The position numbers and the translations under genes are program-made. Below the pieces are notes generated by a model that saw only the letters and a program-made list of their open reading frames with translations, did not search any database and was not told where the DNA came from. DNA of 64,000 bases from assembly GCA_041228285.1 (NCBI GenBank), contig CP166133.1, forward strand, positions 2,885,380 to 2,949,379, given 5' to 3'. The stretch comes from Neisseriaceae bacterium CLB008. GTDB taxonomy: Bacteria > Pseudomonadota > Gammaproteobacteria > Burkholderiales > Neisseriaceae. Shown piece by piece: positions 26,192-35,850 of the stretch (its first letter is position 1; every line of letters begins with the position of its first letter).

Positions 26192-26785
26192 TCAACATTC
26201 AGCTTCTGTGCTTTCTGAAACAGAGTAAACACTCAGCACTTGCTTGCTTTGCCCTGCGCTGGCCTGCCGCACTTCGCTCAAATAGTCTGGCAGCGCTGGC
26301 AATCGTGCCGCCTCAATATAGACATAGGCATCAGGGGCGAGGCTAGCTTGCAACAGCGGCCACAGACTAGCCCAATCATCAAATTCAAACGGCGGATCCA
26401 GCAGCACCACATTAAACGGCTGACGGTTACTGCGTAAAAAACCATAGGCCTCGCCAATGTAAACCTGTACATCAGCCGAGGTCCAGCCTAGCTTATCAAT
26501 GTTCTGGCGAAGCACGCCAGCCACCTGGCGGCTCTTCTCAACCAAGACGACGGGGTCAGCACCGCGCGACTTAGCCTCTAGCCCCAGTGCGCCGCTGCCG
26601 GCGTAGAGGTCCAACACGGCATCCCCGTTTAAGGTCTGGCCTAACCAGTTAAACAATGTTTCTCTGACTCTGTCTGGCGTGGGCCTTAAGCCCTCACTGC
26701 TGGGGAATTCTATGATGCGGCGCTTGTGGCTGCCGCCGATGATGCGTACTTGATTGTTTCTTTGCTTGTGGCTCTGTTTACTCAT
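26192..26785 (-). CDS. rsmD: 16S rRNA (guanine(966)-N2)-methyltransferase RsmD
   Basis: This 197-residue protein has the RsmD N-terminal motif VRIIGGSHKRRIIEFPSSEGLRPTPDRVRE, split here into IIGG and LRPTPDRVRETLFNWL, the SAM-binding DLYAGSGALGLEA, and the catalytic DPPFE. It methylates G966 near the ribosomal P site. Length matches the family. It lies between ntrX and the ferredoxin on the same strand. Confidence 0.95.
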   Translation of the reverse strand: MSKQSHKQRNNQVRIIGGSHKRRIIEFPSSEGLRPTPDRVRETLFNWLGQTLNGDAVLDLYAGSGALGLEAKSRGADPVVLVEKSRQVAGVLRQNIDKLGWTSADVQVYIGEAYGFLRSNRQPFNVVLLDPPFEFDDWASLWPLLQASLAPDAYVYIEAARLPALPDYLSEVRQASAGQSKQVLSVYSVSESTEAEC

Positions 26786-26799
26786 AAGGTCCTACTGAG

Positions 26800-26837
26800 G
26801 CATGAAGAAACCCGCTGCGGAGGGTGCATGCGGGTTT
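26800..26837 (-). terminator. Terminator after ntrX
   Basis: On the minus strand AAACCCGC pairs with GCGGGTTT (26808-26837), followed by CTTCATG. It lies between the ntrX stop and the rsmD start. The U-tract is short (GGGTTTCTT), so termination may be partial. Confidence 0.55.
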
Positions 26838-26853
26838 GTGGGGGTATCAACGA

Positions 26854-28134
26854 TTACGGCTTGGCGGTTTTATCCAGTTGCCGTCTGGAGAATTGAATGC
26901 CTAGCTGCTTGAGCTTGCGGTATAAATGCGTGCGCTCTAGGCCTACTCGCAGCGCAACCTTACTCATATTGCCCTTTTCTTGACCAATATGGTACTCAAA
27001 ATAACGGCGCTCTAGCTGTTCGCGTAGCTCACGTAGCGGCAAGTCAAAGTCAAAGCCGGTGGCTTCACTGGGCTTGCCCTGACGGAACTGCTGCAACACC
27101 GTATTGATTTCTGGCGTATCCACCGTATCGCTCTCAGCGGTCAAGGCCAGGCTCTTAATCACGCCTTTGAGCTGCTCTAAGTTACCGGGCCAATCGTATT
27201 GACGCAGGGCGTTGATTGCCGACGTGGTGAATTTAATTTGCGGAATCTGCTTACTCTCCACCAGCTCGGTGATGATTTGCTCGGTCAAAAAGACGATGTC
27301 TTCAGAATGCTCCCGTAGCGGTGGCACCGGCACAATCACGCTCGACAAGGCCGTTAACAGCCGGTTATCGCACTCTGGGTCGACCAATAGGTCTTGCAAG
27401 GGGCGGCTACAGGCGCAGATTAAGCGCACGTTAAAGCGATCCAGCTTAGACAACAAGAACATTAAGCCTTGCTGAATGCGGCGGCTAAACTGGCCGATGT
27501 CGCCCAGATAGAGCACGCCACTATTGGCCTGTTGCAATAGCTCTAGCGGTGCATCTAGGATTTGCTCTGGTTTGGTTGGGGTCACCCAAGGCGTATTGGG
27601 CTGATGGAAATAGCGCGCCACCAGTTCAAAGCCAGAACCTGGCTCACCCGAGATCAATACCGGTGATTTAACCTTAGCCACGCGCTCGAGCTGGCGATTC
27701 AGTTCTTGAATCGGCTCGCTCTTGCCTAACTTATCCAGAGACAAGGTCGTGGCCGCCTGCATTTCGCCATATTTAAGCGCTCGTTGTACGGTGCTTAACA
27801 GCTTTTGCAGGGCAATGGGTTTTTCTAGGAAATCAAAAGCGCCGATGCGCGTTGCCTCTACGGCAGTGTCGATGCTGGCGTGACCGCTCATCATCACCAC
27901 AGGCATGTTAAGTTGGCCAGACTTGCCCCACTCTTTTAACAGAGTGACGCCATCACAGTCGGGCATCCAAATGTCTAATAAGACCAAAGCAGGTCGTGTT
28001 TGATTGCGCAAATTACGGGCCACTTCTGCATTTTCTGCAAGTGTGACGGTATACCCTTCGTCTTGTAATATTTCAGACAATAGGTCACGAATGCCTACTT
28101 CATCATCCACAATTAAAATATCACTACTACGCAT
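26854..28134 (-). CDS. ntrX: NtrX-family response regulator with degenerate AAA domain
   Basis: This 426-residue protein has a receiver domain with phospho-acceptor Asp54 (LLDIWMPD), a reduced sigma-54-activator domain, and a Fis-like helix-turn-helix (NMSKVALRVGLERTHLYRKL). The Walker A position reads GEPGSGFE (163-170), lacking the P-loop Lys. The Walker B position reads GVLYLGDIG (206-214), lacking Asp-Glu. The stretch between them is too short for a GAFTGA loop, and none is present. It probably acts without ATP-driven sigma-54 activation, as proposed for Neisseria NtrX. It overlaps ntrY by one base. Confidence 0.88.
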   Translation of the reverse strand: MRSSDILIVDDEVGIRDLLSEILQDEGYTVTLAENAEVARNLRNQTRPALVLLDIWMPDCDGVTLLKEWGKSGQLNMPVVMMSGHASIDTAVEATRIGAFDFLEKPIALQKLLSTVQRALKYGEMQAATTLSLDKLGKSEPIQELNRQLERVAKVKSPVLISGEPGSGFELVARYFHQPNTPWVTPTKPEQILDAPLELLQQANSGVLYLGDIGQFSRRIQQGLMFLLSKLDRFNVRLICACSRPLQDLLVDPECDNRLLTALSSVIVPVPPLREHSEDIVFLTEQIITELVESKQIPQIKFTTSAINALRQYDWPGNLEQLKGVIKSLALTAESDTVDTPEINTVLQQFRQGKPSEATGFDFDLPLRELREQLERRYFEYHIGQEKGNMSKVALRVGLERTHLYRKLKQLGIQFSRRQLDKTAKP

Positions 28135-30266
28135 TATGCCTCCACTAGTGGCAGGGTTATTTTAACGAGCGCACCTGTTGGCTCTTGATTAGTCAAAGTA
28201 ATCGTTCCTTGGTGTTCATCGATGATTTTTTTCACCACTGAAAGCCCTAAGCCCGTTCCGCTGGGCTTATCGGTGATGTAAGGTTCAAATGCTCGCCTTA
28301 ACACATCCTGACTAAAACGTTTCCCGTTGTTCTCAATCTCTAGAATAGCAAATTTTTCTTGAATACTGCTTTTAATTTGTATTACAGGGACTGCTTCATC
28401 CTCTGCAGCTTCGATGGCATTCTTCAGTAAGTTGTGTAAAACCTGCCGCAGCATGCCGCTGTCTGCATTAATTATTATGGGTATATTACTCAGTTCTGGT
28501 GTAATTGTACAAGCAGCACCTTCATAAAGCGTCAAAACTTCGCGAATCATTTCATTCATATCAAGCTTATGCAGCTTAATCGACGGGGCTTTGGCATAGT
28601 TTCTGAACGCCTCAACCATGCTTTTTAGGGCGCTGACCTGCTTCACAATGGTGTCGGTCGAACGCTTCAGCATGCCGGCGTCTTTTTCATCTAGCTTATC
28701 GCTTAACTTCATGGCTAAACGCTCGGCTGAGAGCTGAATCGGCGTCAGCGGGTTACGAATCTCGTGCGCCAGACGTTTGGCCACTTCGCCCCAGGCGGCG
28801 TCTTTTTGGGCTTTAACCAGCTCAGTCACATCGTCGAACACCAATACCATACCGCCACCGTCTTCTGGTGCCAAGGGCGTGAGCTTGGCCAACACGATTT
28901 GGGCGCGATCGCCCTGTACATAGTCTAACTGTACCGCATTTCGGGGTTGTTCATTGGCTAATATTTCATGCACCATCGACGTCAACTGCAAAGTCAGCTC
29001 GTCTTGCTGCGGCCACTCATGCCAAGGTTTATCCAATAAGGGGGTAAACGACAAGCCTAAAATTTCTTCGGCACTGCGGTTAAAGGCTCGCAGATAGCCA
29101 TTGGTGCTGAAGGCCAGCACCCCGGCGGTGAGGCTGGCCAATACCGTTTCTAAATAGGTTTTGGCGGCTTCTTGGCGCCGACGGTTGGTTTCAGCCACTT
29201 CATTAGCGTTTTGCAGCTGCTCCGTCATGCGGTTAAACATGCTGGATAAAGTACCGAATTCATCGGAGCGAAACACCGGGCTACGCTTGGTAAAATCACC
29301 GCGGGCCACGGCCTTAGTCGCCGCTGCCAAGGCCAATAAAGGCGCAGTAAAGCGCTGTGAAAAGAACAGTGCGCCCACTAAGGCCAGCATGATGGACAAC
29401 AGCGTCGCCATCACCAGCGTAATCATGTAAAACGTCTGTAAGCCTTCTTTAGCAAACGTCATCTCGGCGTATTTCGAGCGTGCAGCCTCAATCAATAAGG
29501 CATCTTGGGCCACTTTTTCCGGCACCAAAGCCCTCACCAACAAGGCATAGCTCTTCTGTTCGGCATTCGGAATGGACAGCCACACTTCTGAGTATAGCTG
29601 CTTACCCAAACTATTGGTGCGGGTTTGCGGCTGATCAAGGGTGAGCTTGGCCAAATCGGCAATCGTCACCGCAGGATAGGTAAGGTTTTTGGCCTGACGC
29701 GGCTGTACGTTGCGCTCACCGAGGCGCTGCTGAGCGCCTAAGTCATAAACGGCCACCTGACCGAGATTTTTTAATAAAGGCTCTGGCAGGCCGTCTAAAG
29801 CGGCCTGAAAATCATGTTGAAAGGCATAGTTGCTGATGAGCTGAATCTGCACATGGACGGCATCCTTCACCGTTTCATCGAGGGCAAACTCAAGGGCGGC
29901 TTTACTTAGATTTAAGCTACGATCTAAAGCCACTTCGGTTTCATCGCCAAACCAAGACTCAATACTGTGGGAAATAAACTGGGCCGAGACGGCAAACAAT
30001 AAAATACTCGGGATGATCGCCACTAGGGCAAACATAAAAGACAGCTTGCGCGCAAGCTTAGCGCCAAACACGCGATTTTGATGGTTTTTATGCAGCGTCC
30101 ACACCTGCTTACCCACCACGGCCGCTAAAGCCAGCAGCAAAACGCCATCGGCAATCAGAATCCACCAAAAATATTCTGACAGTTTACTGGTATTGCCTGT
30201 GGCTACCGCTAATATATACAGCGACAGCACCGAAGCGGCCGCCAACACGATCAAAATATAACGCAC
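28134..30266 (-). CDS. ntrY: NtrY-family membrane sensor histidine kinase
   Basis: This 710-residue protein has N-terminal transmembrane helices (about residues 4-25, 36-55 and 72-95), a periplasmic sensor region, another helix near 283-305, HAMP, and a PAS domain. The HisKA box is LAHEIRNPLTPIQLSAERL, and the ATPase has TDKPSGTGLGLSVVKKIIDEH. It should phosphorylate the adjacent NtrX. The pair has been linked to respiratory gene control in Neisseria gonorrhoeae. It lies 3 bp after the DUF4390 gene. Confidence 0.92.
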   Translation of the reverse strand: MRYILIVLAAASVLSLYILAVATGNTSKLSEYFWWILIADGVLLLALAAVVGKQVWTLHKNHQNRVFGAKLARKLSFMFALVAIIPSILLFAVSAQFISHSIESWFGDETEVALDRSLNLSKAALEFALDETVKDAVHVQIQLISNYAFQHDFQAALDGLPEPLLKNLGQVAVYDLGAQQRLGERNVQPRQAKNLTYPAVTIADLAKLTLDQPQTRTNSLGKQLYSEVWLSIPNAEQKSYALLVRALVPEKVAQDALLIEAARSKYAEMTFAKEGLQTFYMITLVMATLLSIMLALVGALFFSQRFTAPLLALAAATKAVARGDFTKRSPVFRSDEFGTLSSMFNRMTEQLQNANEVAETNRRRQEAAKTYLETVLASLTAGVLAFSTNGYLRAFNRSAEEILGLSFTPLLDKPWHEWPQQDELTLQLTSMVHEILANEQPRNAVQLDYVQGDRAQIVLAKLTPLAPEDGGGMVLVFDDVTELVKAQKDAAWGEVAKRLAHEIRNPLTPIQLSAERLAMKLSDKLDEKDAGMLKRSTDTIVKQVSALKSMVEAFRNYAKAPSIKLHKLDMNEMIREVLTLYEGAACTITPELSNIPIIINADSGMLRQVLHNLLKNAIEAAEDEAVPVIQIKSSIQEKFAILEIENNGKRFSQDVLRRAFEPYITDKPSGTGLGLSVVKKIIDEHQGTITLTNQEPTGALVKITLPLVEA

Positions 30267-30269
30267 AGG

Positions 30270-30869
30270 TTAGGACTCCTTACTTAGATTCAGGGTCACC
30301 CAACCACTGTCTAGCTTCCACGTCGATGACGTGATGGCGTTGATTTGAAACGGTTTAGGCAAATCGCTAATGCTCAGCGACAGCCTCACCGCCGCCGACA
30401 CATCGCGCACCGGATAGCCATTTAAGGTGCCATTACTAAGGACGCGCCAGTTGGCGATGGCGCCAATGCTTTGTACGGCCTCGTCTAAGGTGGCATAGTC
30501 GGTTGCCAAGGTACCCATGATGACCTTATAGCGATTGGTCAGGGGGTGGTAGCTCAGCTTATAGTTAAGGCCAGCATGGGAACTGAATAGATTACTGAGT
30601 TTCAGCTTATAAGCCTGATAACTTGGTGCATTAAGCTGATACTCTAGCCTAAAATTCAGCGCCACCCCTTGATTCAGCGATTCGATTAAGGGCTGCGGCA
30701 ACTGGGTAGAAAACCGGGTACTGACCAACATCTGACCACTCTTGGCAATCGTACCTTTAGCGCGCACAACGCCAATATCCTCGGCCATTGCGGGTAAGGT
30801 AACCAGCAATAGGACGAGGCCTAAGAGGCAAGCTTTAATGCTTCTGTAAAAGTGCGTAATAAAAGCCAT
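30270..30869 (-). CDS. DUF4390 secreted protein
   Basis: From the ATG at 30869 (MAFITHFYRSIKACLLGLVL) this is about 199 residues, with a signal peptide ending near ATMAED-like PAMAED. A start at 30896 is also possible. The body, with repeated short beta-type segments (YQAYKLKLSNLF, YKLSYHPLTNRYKVI), matches the DUF4390 family, which commonly sits between rsmB and ntrY in betaproteobacteria. It overlaps the rsmB end by about 35 nt. Function unknown; an envelope role linked to NtrY signalling is inference from gene order. Confidence 0.8.
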   Translation of the reverse strand: MAFITHFYRSIKACLLGLVLLLVTLPAMAEDIGVVRAKGTIAKSGQMLVSTRFSTQLPQPLIESLNQGVALNFRLEYQLNAPSYQAYKLKLSNLFSSHAGLNYKLSYHPLTNRYKVIMGTLATDYATLDEAVQSIGAIANWRVLSNGTLNGYPVRDVSAAVRLSLSISDLPKPFQINAITSSTWKLDSGWVTLNLSKES

Positions 30870-32091
30870 CATGTCGATCATTAGGTAAAAAAACATGCTG
30901 TTTTCTTAAGCGTGCGTCACTGTGGCGCGCCAAAAAGGCTTCTATTTGCTGCTCATTCTCTTCGATAAAGAGCGAGCAAGTCGCCATCAGCATACGGCCA
31001 TTGGGCTTGAGCACAGACCACAGCTGATCCAGCAGATTAATCTGCTGTTTGGCTACTTTATGAGCATCTTTAGCTTGGCGCAACCATTTAATATCGGGGT
31101 GACGACGCACGACACCGGACGCGGTACAAGGCACATCGGCCAGAATCGCATCAAACGGTTCTCCAGCATACCATGCGTCTAAGTCTTGTGCATCCGCACA
31201 CACCAGTTTGGCCTCAAAGCCTAGGCGCGTGACGTTTTGCGCCACCCGCGCCAGACGGCGCTCGTCGATGTCGATCGCCGTCAGATCGCACTCGGCCCAC
31301 TCTAATAAATGGCCGGTTTTACCGCCAGGGGCAGCACAGGCGTCGAGTACCCGCTCGCCATGCTGTGGATTGAGTAAAATGGCCGCTTGTTGGGCACCAA
31401 AGTCTTGCACGGACACCCAGCCTTCAAAAAAGTGCGGCAGCTCATCCACGCGCACGGGCTTGAGCAGCTTCAAACCGTGGTCGCCCAAAATCTTAGACTC
31501 GATGCCGGCTTCAGCCAATAAGGCCTGATACTGAGCCGCGTCGGCATGATGCTTGTTGACGCGCAGCGTCATCGGCGGATGCGACTGGTTGGCCTGTAAA
31601 ATATTGTGCCAATGCTTGGGGTAATGGGTTTTCATATAGCTCACCCACCACAAAGGATGGTTGTGCTTGGCCAACTCATTGCGCTGCATTTTGGCGTCGA
31701 GGTTTTTTTGTTCGCGTAAGAAATTACGCAATACGCCATTCACCAAGCCTTTGAAATTACCTTTGGCCAAGTGGCTGGCCACTTCAACGGCTTCATTCAC
31801 CACAGCATGGGTGGCGTTCTTCGAGTAATTCAGCTGATACAGCGCCACCAATAGCAGGGCTTCGATTTCTGGCGCCGGCAGCTGCTTGGCCACCAATTGG
31901 CGCAGATAAAACTTCAATGAGCCTAAATAGCGTTGGCAGCCATAGGCGATGTCCTGCAGTGCACCGCGCTCTTGGGCGCTCAAATCAGGATGCATGCTCA
32001 TGATGCGTTGTAAGACATCGGTGAGGTTTTGTCCTGCTTCTACGGCCATCACGGTATCGGTGGCGAGGCGTTGTACGGTCACCATACTCAT
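30835..32091 (-). CDS. rsmB: 16S rRNA (cytosine(967)-C5)-methyltransferase RsmB
   Basis: This 418-residue protein has an N-terminal NusB-like RNA-binding domain (about residues 1-140) and a SAM-dependent domain with DACAAPGGKTGHLLE, DVPCTASGVVRRHPDIKW and the catalytic TCS motif (MATCSLF). It modifies C967 of 16S rRNA. Its start overlaps the fmt stop by 4 nt. Length matches E. coli RsmB (429). Confidence 0.95.
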   Translation of the reverse strand: MSMVTVQRLATDTVMAVEAGQNLTDVLQRIMSMHPDLSAQERGALQDIAYGCQRYLGSLKFYLRQLVAKQLPAPEIEALLLVALYQLNYSKNATHAVVNEAVEVASHLAKGNFKGLVNGVLRNFLREQKNLDAKMQRNELAKHNHPLWWVSYMKTHYPKHWHNILQANQSHPPMTLRVNKHHADAAQYQALLAEAGIESKILGDHGLKLLKPVRVDELPHFFEGWVSVQDFGAQQAAILLNPQHGERVLDACAAPGGKTGHLLEWAECDLTAIDIDERRLARVAQNVTRLGFEAKLVCADAQDLDAWYAGEPFDAILADVPCTASGVVRRHPDIKWLRQAKDAHKVAKQQINLLDQLWSVLKPNGRMLMATCSLFIEENEQQIEAFLARHSDARLRKQHVFLPNDRHDGFYYALLQKH

Positions 32092-33020
32092 GCGCCCACC
32101 TCCTGACCCAATACGCTGCCCAGCGCAATCGGCTTGCCGGCCAAATAGGCACTCATGGCCAGACGTTTACTGCCCGCCACCTGCCATTCGGTAATCAATA
32201 GACTGCCCTCACCCGTTCCAACCAGTAGTCCCTCAGGACCAGCGGCCAACACCTCGCCAGCAGGGCCATCGGTTGGCTGCGGGCTGGCGGCCCACACTTT
32301 CACGTTGACGCCGTCAAACACCGTCCACGCAGTTGGCACAGGATTAAAGGCGCGGATTTTACGGTCGATCATAACGGCGCTTTCGGTCCACACAATTTGG
32401 GCTTCAGCCTTGCTTAATTTGTGCGCATAAGTGATGCCTTCTTCCGGCTGCGGCACCGCCACGCGGGCCTCAAGATCGGTCAAAGTCGCCACAATAGCCT
32501 CAGCACCTAAAGCCGTCAGCCGGTCGTGGACGCTCAAGCCTGTGTCGGTGGCGCTGATGTCGGTGCGTACCGTGTGCAGCACATCGCCCGTATCAAGGCC
32601 GGCGGCCATTTGCATGATGCACACGCCGGTTTCGGCGTCGCCCGCTTCAATCGCGCGCTGTATCGGCGCTGCACCACGCCAGCGCGGCAAGAGTGACGCA
32701 TGAATATTCAAACAGCCCAAACGCGGGATGTCCAACACCGCCTGGGGCAATATCAAGCCATAGGCTGCAACCACCATGACATCCGCCGCTTCGGCAGCAA
32801 TCACCTGCTGGTCGGCCGCCTCTTTTAGGTTCAACGGCTGAAACACGGGAAGGCCTAAGGCCTCTGCTGCCTGTTTGACGGCACTGGCTTGAGCCTTCAT
32901 ACCGCGTCCTTTCGGGCGATCAGGCTGAGTCAACACCAAGGAAACGGTGTGGCCAGCAGCCACAATGGCTTGAAGCGCCGCCGCAGCGAAATCGGGGGTT
33001 CCTGCAAAAATAATCTTCAT
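32088..33020 (-). CDS. fmt: Methionyl-tRNA formyltransferase
   Basis: This 310-residue protein has the formyltransferase signature around LNIHASLLPRWRGAAPIQRA and a C-terminal OB-like domain. It formylates initiator Met-tRNA using 10-formyl-tetrahydrofolate. It lies 31 bp downstream of def, whose enzyme removes the same formyl group. Start MKIIFAGTPDFAA is typical of the family. Confidence 0.97.
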   Translation of the reverse strand: MKIIFAGTPDFAAAALQAIVAAGHTVSLVLTQPDRPKGRGMKAQASAVKQAAEALGLPVFQPLNLKEAADQQVIAAEAADVMVVAAYGLILPQAVLDIPRLGCLNIHASLLPRWRGAAPIQRAIEAGDAETGVCIMQMAAGLDTGDVLHTVRTDISATDTGLSVHDRLTALGAEAIVATLTDLEARVAVPQPEEGITYAHKLSKAEAQIVWTESAVMIDRKIRAFNPVPTAWTVFDGVNVKVWAASPQPTDGPAGEVLAAGPEGLLVGTGEGSLLITEWQVAGSKRLAMSAYLAGKPIALGSVLGQEVGA

Positions 33021-33051
33021 GTGTTTTGGGTCTTTTGATGAGTCTATTGGC

Positions 33052-33555
33052 TTACGCCATTTGTTTGGTGCGTTTTTTCAATTTGGTCTTGATACGGTTT
33101 TGCTTCATCTCAGAGAGGTATTCCACAAACACCTTACCCGCCAGATGGTCCAGTTCGTGCTGAATGCAAATCGCCAATAGGCCGTCGGCCTTCAGCTCAA
33201 ACGGCTTGCCTTCAGCATCTAAGGCGCGCACGGTCACGGCTTCGGCACGGGTCACGGTGTCGTAAACGCCCGGCACCGAGAGGCAGCCTTCTTCATAAGT
33301 GGTTTGGCCTGATTGGGCCACAATTTCTGGATTAATCAACACCAATAGCTGGTTTTTTTCTTCCGACAGGTCCATCACCACCACGCGCTCATGCACGTTT
33401 ACTTGGGTGGCAGCCAGGCCAATGCCGGCGGCGTCATACATGGTTTCAGCCATATCACTTACCAGTTTTTTGATGCGAGCATCTACCTCGGCCACGGGTT
33501 TGGCCACGGTGTGTAGGCGCTCATCTGGGTAGCGCAAAATGTCTAATAGTGCCAT
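33052..33555 (-). CDS. def: Peptide deformylase
   Basis: This 167-residue metalloenzyme has the three deformylase motifs [13 protein letters not shown] and QHELDHL (HExxH). It removes formyl groups from nascent N-termini. It is the first gene of def-fmt-rsmB-DUF4390-ntrYX. Two TATAAT-like sequences lie near 33643-33660 on the minus strand without a clear -35 box. Confidence 0.97.
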   Translation of the reverse strand: MALLDILRYPDERLHTVAKPVAEVDARIKKLVSDMAETMYDAAGIGLAATQVNVHERVVVMDLSEEKNQLLVLINPEIVAQSGQTTYEEGCLSVPGVYDTVTRAEAVTVRALDAEGKPFELKADGLLAICIQHELDHLAGKVFVEYLSEMKQNRIKTKLKKRTKQMA

Positions 33556-33704
33556 GTGCTTACTTTCCTGTTTATGCAGTCATTATGGGGGCGTACGTGG
33601 TCAGGCGACGCTCAGGCGCCGCTGTTTTCAGAGGCCACGGACGTCCCATTATAAATTATAAACTTAGGCAATGGCTATTTAGTGTGAAGAGGCCGTGCGA
33701 TCGA

Positions 33705-33734
33705 CCACCTCAGTCTAGGCATGAACTAAGGTGG
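33705..33734 (-). terminator. Hairpin downstream of the SDR gene
   Basis: On the minus strand CCACCTTAGT pairs with ACTGAGGTGG (one G-U pair) around a 10-nt loop, 17 nt after the SDR stop. There is no U-tract, so it may stabilise the 3' end or act with Rho rather than terminate intrinsically. Confidence 0.4.
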
Positions 33735-33750
33735 CCAACACAATCATGGC

Positions 33751-34503
33751 TTACTGAGCGGTGTAACCACCATCCACCAAGAGGGTAGTGCCGTTCACGA
33801 ATGAAGCCGCATCGCTGGCCAAAAATAAGACGGCGCTGGCAACTTCTTCAGGCCGACCAAGGCGGCCTTGCGGGTGTAGGTCGATCAGCGCCTGCCGATC
33901 CGCACCCTTAATCGCCTGCAGCAGCGGCGTGTCAATATAGCCTGGGCAAATGGCGTTGATGCGGATGCCCTGAGCGGCATAATCGATGGCCAAGGTTTGG
34001 GTTAAGAGCTTCACGGCGCCTTTGGCTGCGCTGTAAGCCGTTACCCCCGCCTTACCCACGAAGCTATGGATGGATCCGCAATTGACGATGGCGCCGCCGT
34101 TGGCCTGCTGAACCATTTGTGCAATGACATATTTATTCGACAAAAACACGCCGTTAAGATTCACGTCGATGACTCTTTGCCAATCGGCATAGCTGATGGC
34201 GGTAATTGCCCCGCCCGAGCCGATGCCGGCATTGGCAAACAAAACATCAATGCGCCCAAACTGAGCCACCGTCGTTGCCACCATGTTTTGCGTATCTGCT
34301 TCACTGGTGACGTCTACTTGAATGAACAGCGCTTCATGCCCTTGAGCCACCAAATCAGCCACCACGGCTGCGCCGGCGGCGGCAAAATCCGCAATCACCA
34401 CTTTAGCGCCCGCTTGGGCAAACGCTAGGGCTGTCGCCTTACCGATGCCGCTAGAACCCCCGGTCACAATCACTACCTGATCCTGAAACTGTTGCTGCGT
34501 CAT
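33751..34503 (-). CDS. Short-chain dehydrogenase/reductase
   Basis: This 250-residue Rossmann enzyme has the NAD(P) motif TGGSSGIG, NAG(IG), the catalytic Ser (NCGSIHSF) and YxxxK (YSAAKGAVK). The C-terminal end LLVDGGYTAQ is typical of classical SDRs. The ATG at 34503 (MTQQQFQDQVVIVTGG) was chosen because AAAGGAG lies six bases upstream; the frame extends to 34557. Asp in VVIADF favours NAD over NADP. Substrate unknown. It stands alone between def and dprA. Confidence 0.88.
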   Translation of the reverse strand: MTQQQFQDQVVIVTGGSSGIGKATALAFAQAGAKVVIADFAAAGAAVVADLVAQGHEALFIQVDVTSEADTQNMVATTVAQFGRIDVLFANAGIGSGGAITAISYADWQRVIDVNLNGVFLSNKYVIAQMVQQANGGAIVNCGSIHSFVGKAGVTAYSAAKGAVKLLTQTLAIDYAAQGIRINAICPGYIDTPLLQAIKGADRQALIDLHPQGRLGRPEEVASAVLFLASDAASFVNGTTLLVDGGYTAQ

Positions 34504-34689
34504 GCTGTGCTCCTTTTCTGAAATAGTTGGCCCTGCTGATTCATTAGGCCGAGTCATTTATTCATTTTTCATGCTTTATAATGCGCTTAAGTCAGTTAAA
34601 AAACAACCGGCTAGGCCACCTCTATATCAACCCAATATCAAATATGCCATAATCATAATTTATTATTTACCTATATATAAGGTGTCGCC

Positions 34690-35823
34690 ATGCCTTCCCA
34701 CTCAGAACTCACACTATGGCTGCGCGTCAGCCTCACGCCTTTTTTAGGCCCCGTGGCTTTTCATGCCCTCAGAACCGCGTTTGGCAGCATGGCGGCGATT
34801 CTGGCCGCACCGCCACAGGCATTACTGCCCTATCTGGGCGCCCAGCATCGGCACCAGATCGCCGCTGGCTTGGCCCACGGCGCCAGCGACGGTGCCGTTC
34901 AGGCCGCCCTCGACTGGCTGGCGGCCGACCCACGCCGCGCCATCCTCACCTTAATCGACCCTCGCTACCCGCCGGCCCTGACGCATGACCCAATGCCCTC
35001 CCCCACGCTGTTTGCCGAAGGAGATTTAGCCAGCCTACAGCCACCCGCCATCGCCTTAGTCGGCAGCCGTCGCCCCACGCCTCAAGGCCGCGATAATGCC
35101 CATCGCTTTGCCCTGGCCCTAGCCGAATTGGACTTAACCGTGGTGTCCGGCTTTGCCGCCGGCATCGACACCGCCGCGCATGAAGGCGCGCTCGCAGCCA
35201 ATGGCCGCACCATTGCAGTTTTGGGGACGGGCATCGATCGCGTCTACCCCGCCCACAACCGTCGCTTGGTCGCGCCCATCTGTGAACGGGGCCTGCTGCT
35301 ATCGGAATATCCTCTAGGCACAGCACCGCTGCCGGCCAACTTTCCGCGCCGAAATCGTTTAATCGCCAGCCTTAGCCTAGCCACTTTAGTGGTTGAAGCC
35401 AGGCGCCATTCTGGTTCTTTAATCACCGCACGGCTCGCCGCCGAACTCAATCGAGAAGTCATGGCCATCCCCGGATCCATCCACAACCCTGAAGCCAGCG
35501 GCTGTCACTATTTACTCAAGCAAGGCGCGGCCTTAGTTGAAAACATCGCCGACCTTTTAGCTGAGCTGCCCTTGTTTTTTACACCATCATCGCCATCTAT
35601 AGCCTCAGCTCAGCCCACTCCCTCAATCACGGCGGCCATGGCCGAACTGGCCGGCGACGCCCTACTCATTTTAAACGCCATGGGTTTTGATCCCATCCAT
35701 CCAGACGCGCTGACACAAAAGCTTGGCATTCCTGCCGCAGATGTGTATGCTCAATTGCTGCAATTAGAGTTATCAGGTATCGTCCACCCCATAGCAGGTG
35801 GTCGCTTTCAAAGACTTTCCTGA
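34690..35823 (+). CDS. dprA: DNA processing protein DprA
   Basis: This 377-residue protein has the Rossmann-like DprA domain with the motifs SGFAAGIDTAAHEGAL, GTGIDRVYPAHNRRL and FPRRNRLIASLS, plus a C-terminal winged-helix (DLO/DML1-like) segment. It loads RecA on incoming single-stranded DNA during natural transformation. AAGGTG precedes the start. It heads dprA-smg-topA, a conserved betaproteobacterial order. Confidence 0.95.
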   Translation: MPSHSELTLWLRVSLTPFLGPVAFHALRTAFGSMAAILAAPPQALLPYLGAQHRHQIAAGLAHGASDGAVQAALDWLAADPRRAILTLIDPRYPPALTHDPMPSPTLFAEGDLASLQPPAIALVGSRRPTPQGRDNAHRFALALAELDLTVVSGFAAGIDTAAHEGALAANGRTIAVLGTGIDRVYPAHNRRLVAPICERGLLLSEYPLGTAPLPANFPRRNRLIASLSLATLVVEARRHSGSLITARLAAELNREVMAIPGSIHNPEASGCHYLLKQGAALVENIADLLAELPLFFTPSSPSIASAQPTPSITAAMAELAGDALLILNAMGFDPIHPDALTQKLGIPAADVYAQLLQLELSGIVHPIAGGRFQRLS

Positions 35824-35850
35824 AAATACAACTCATTAAGAGAATATAAT

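Noticed and set aside
26877-26890. GCCGTCTGGA near the end of ntrX as a DNA uptake sequence
   Set aside because: It ends GGA instead of GAA and lies in coding sequence; treated as chance.
33643-33660. Two TATAAT-like boxes before def as a firm promoter
   Set aside because: No -35 hexamer at a suitable distance; mentioned only in the def entry.
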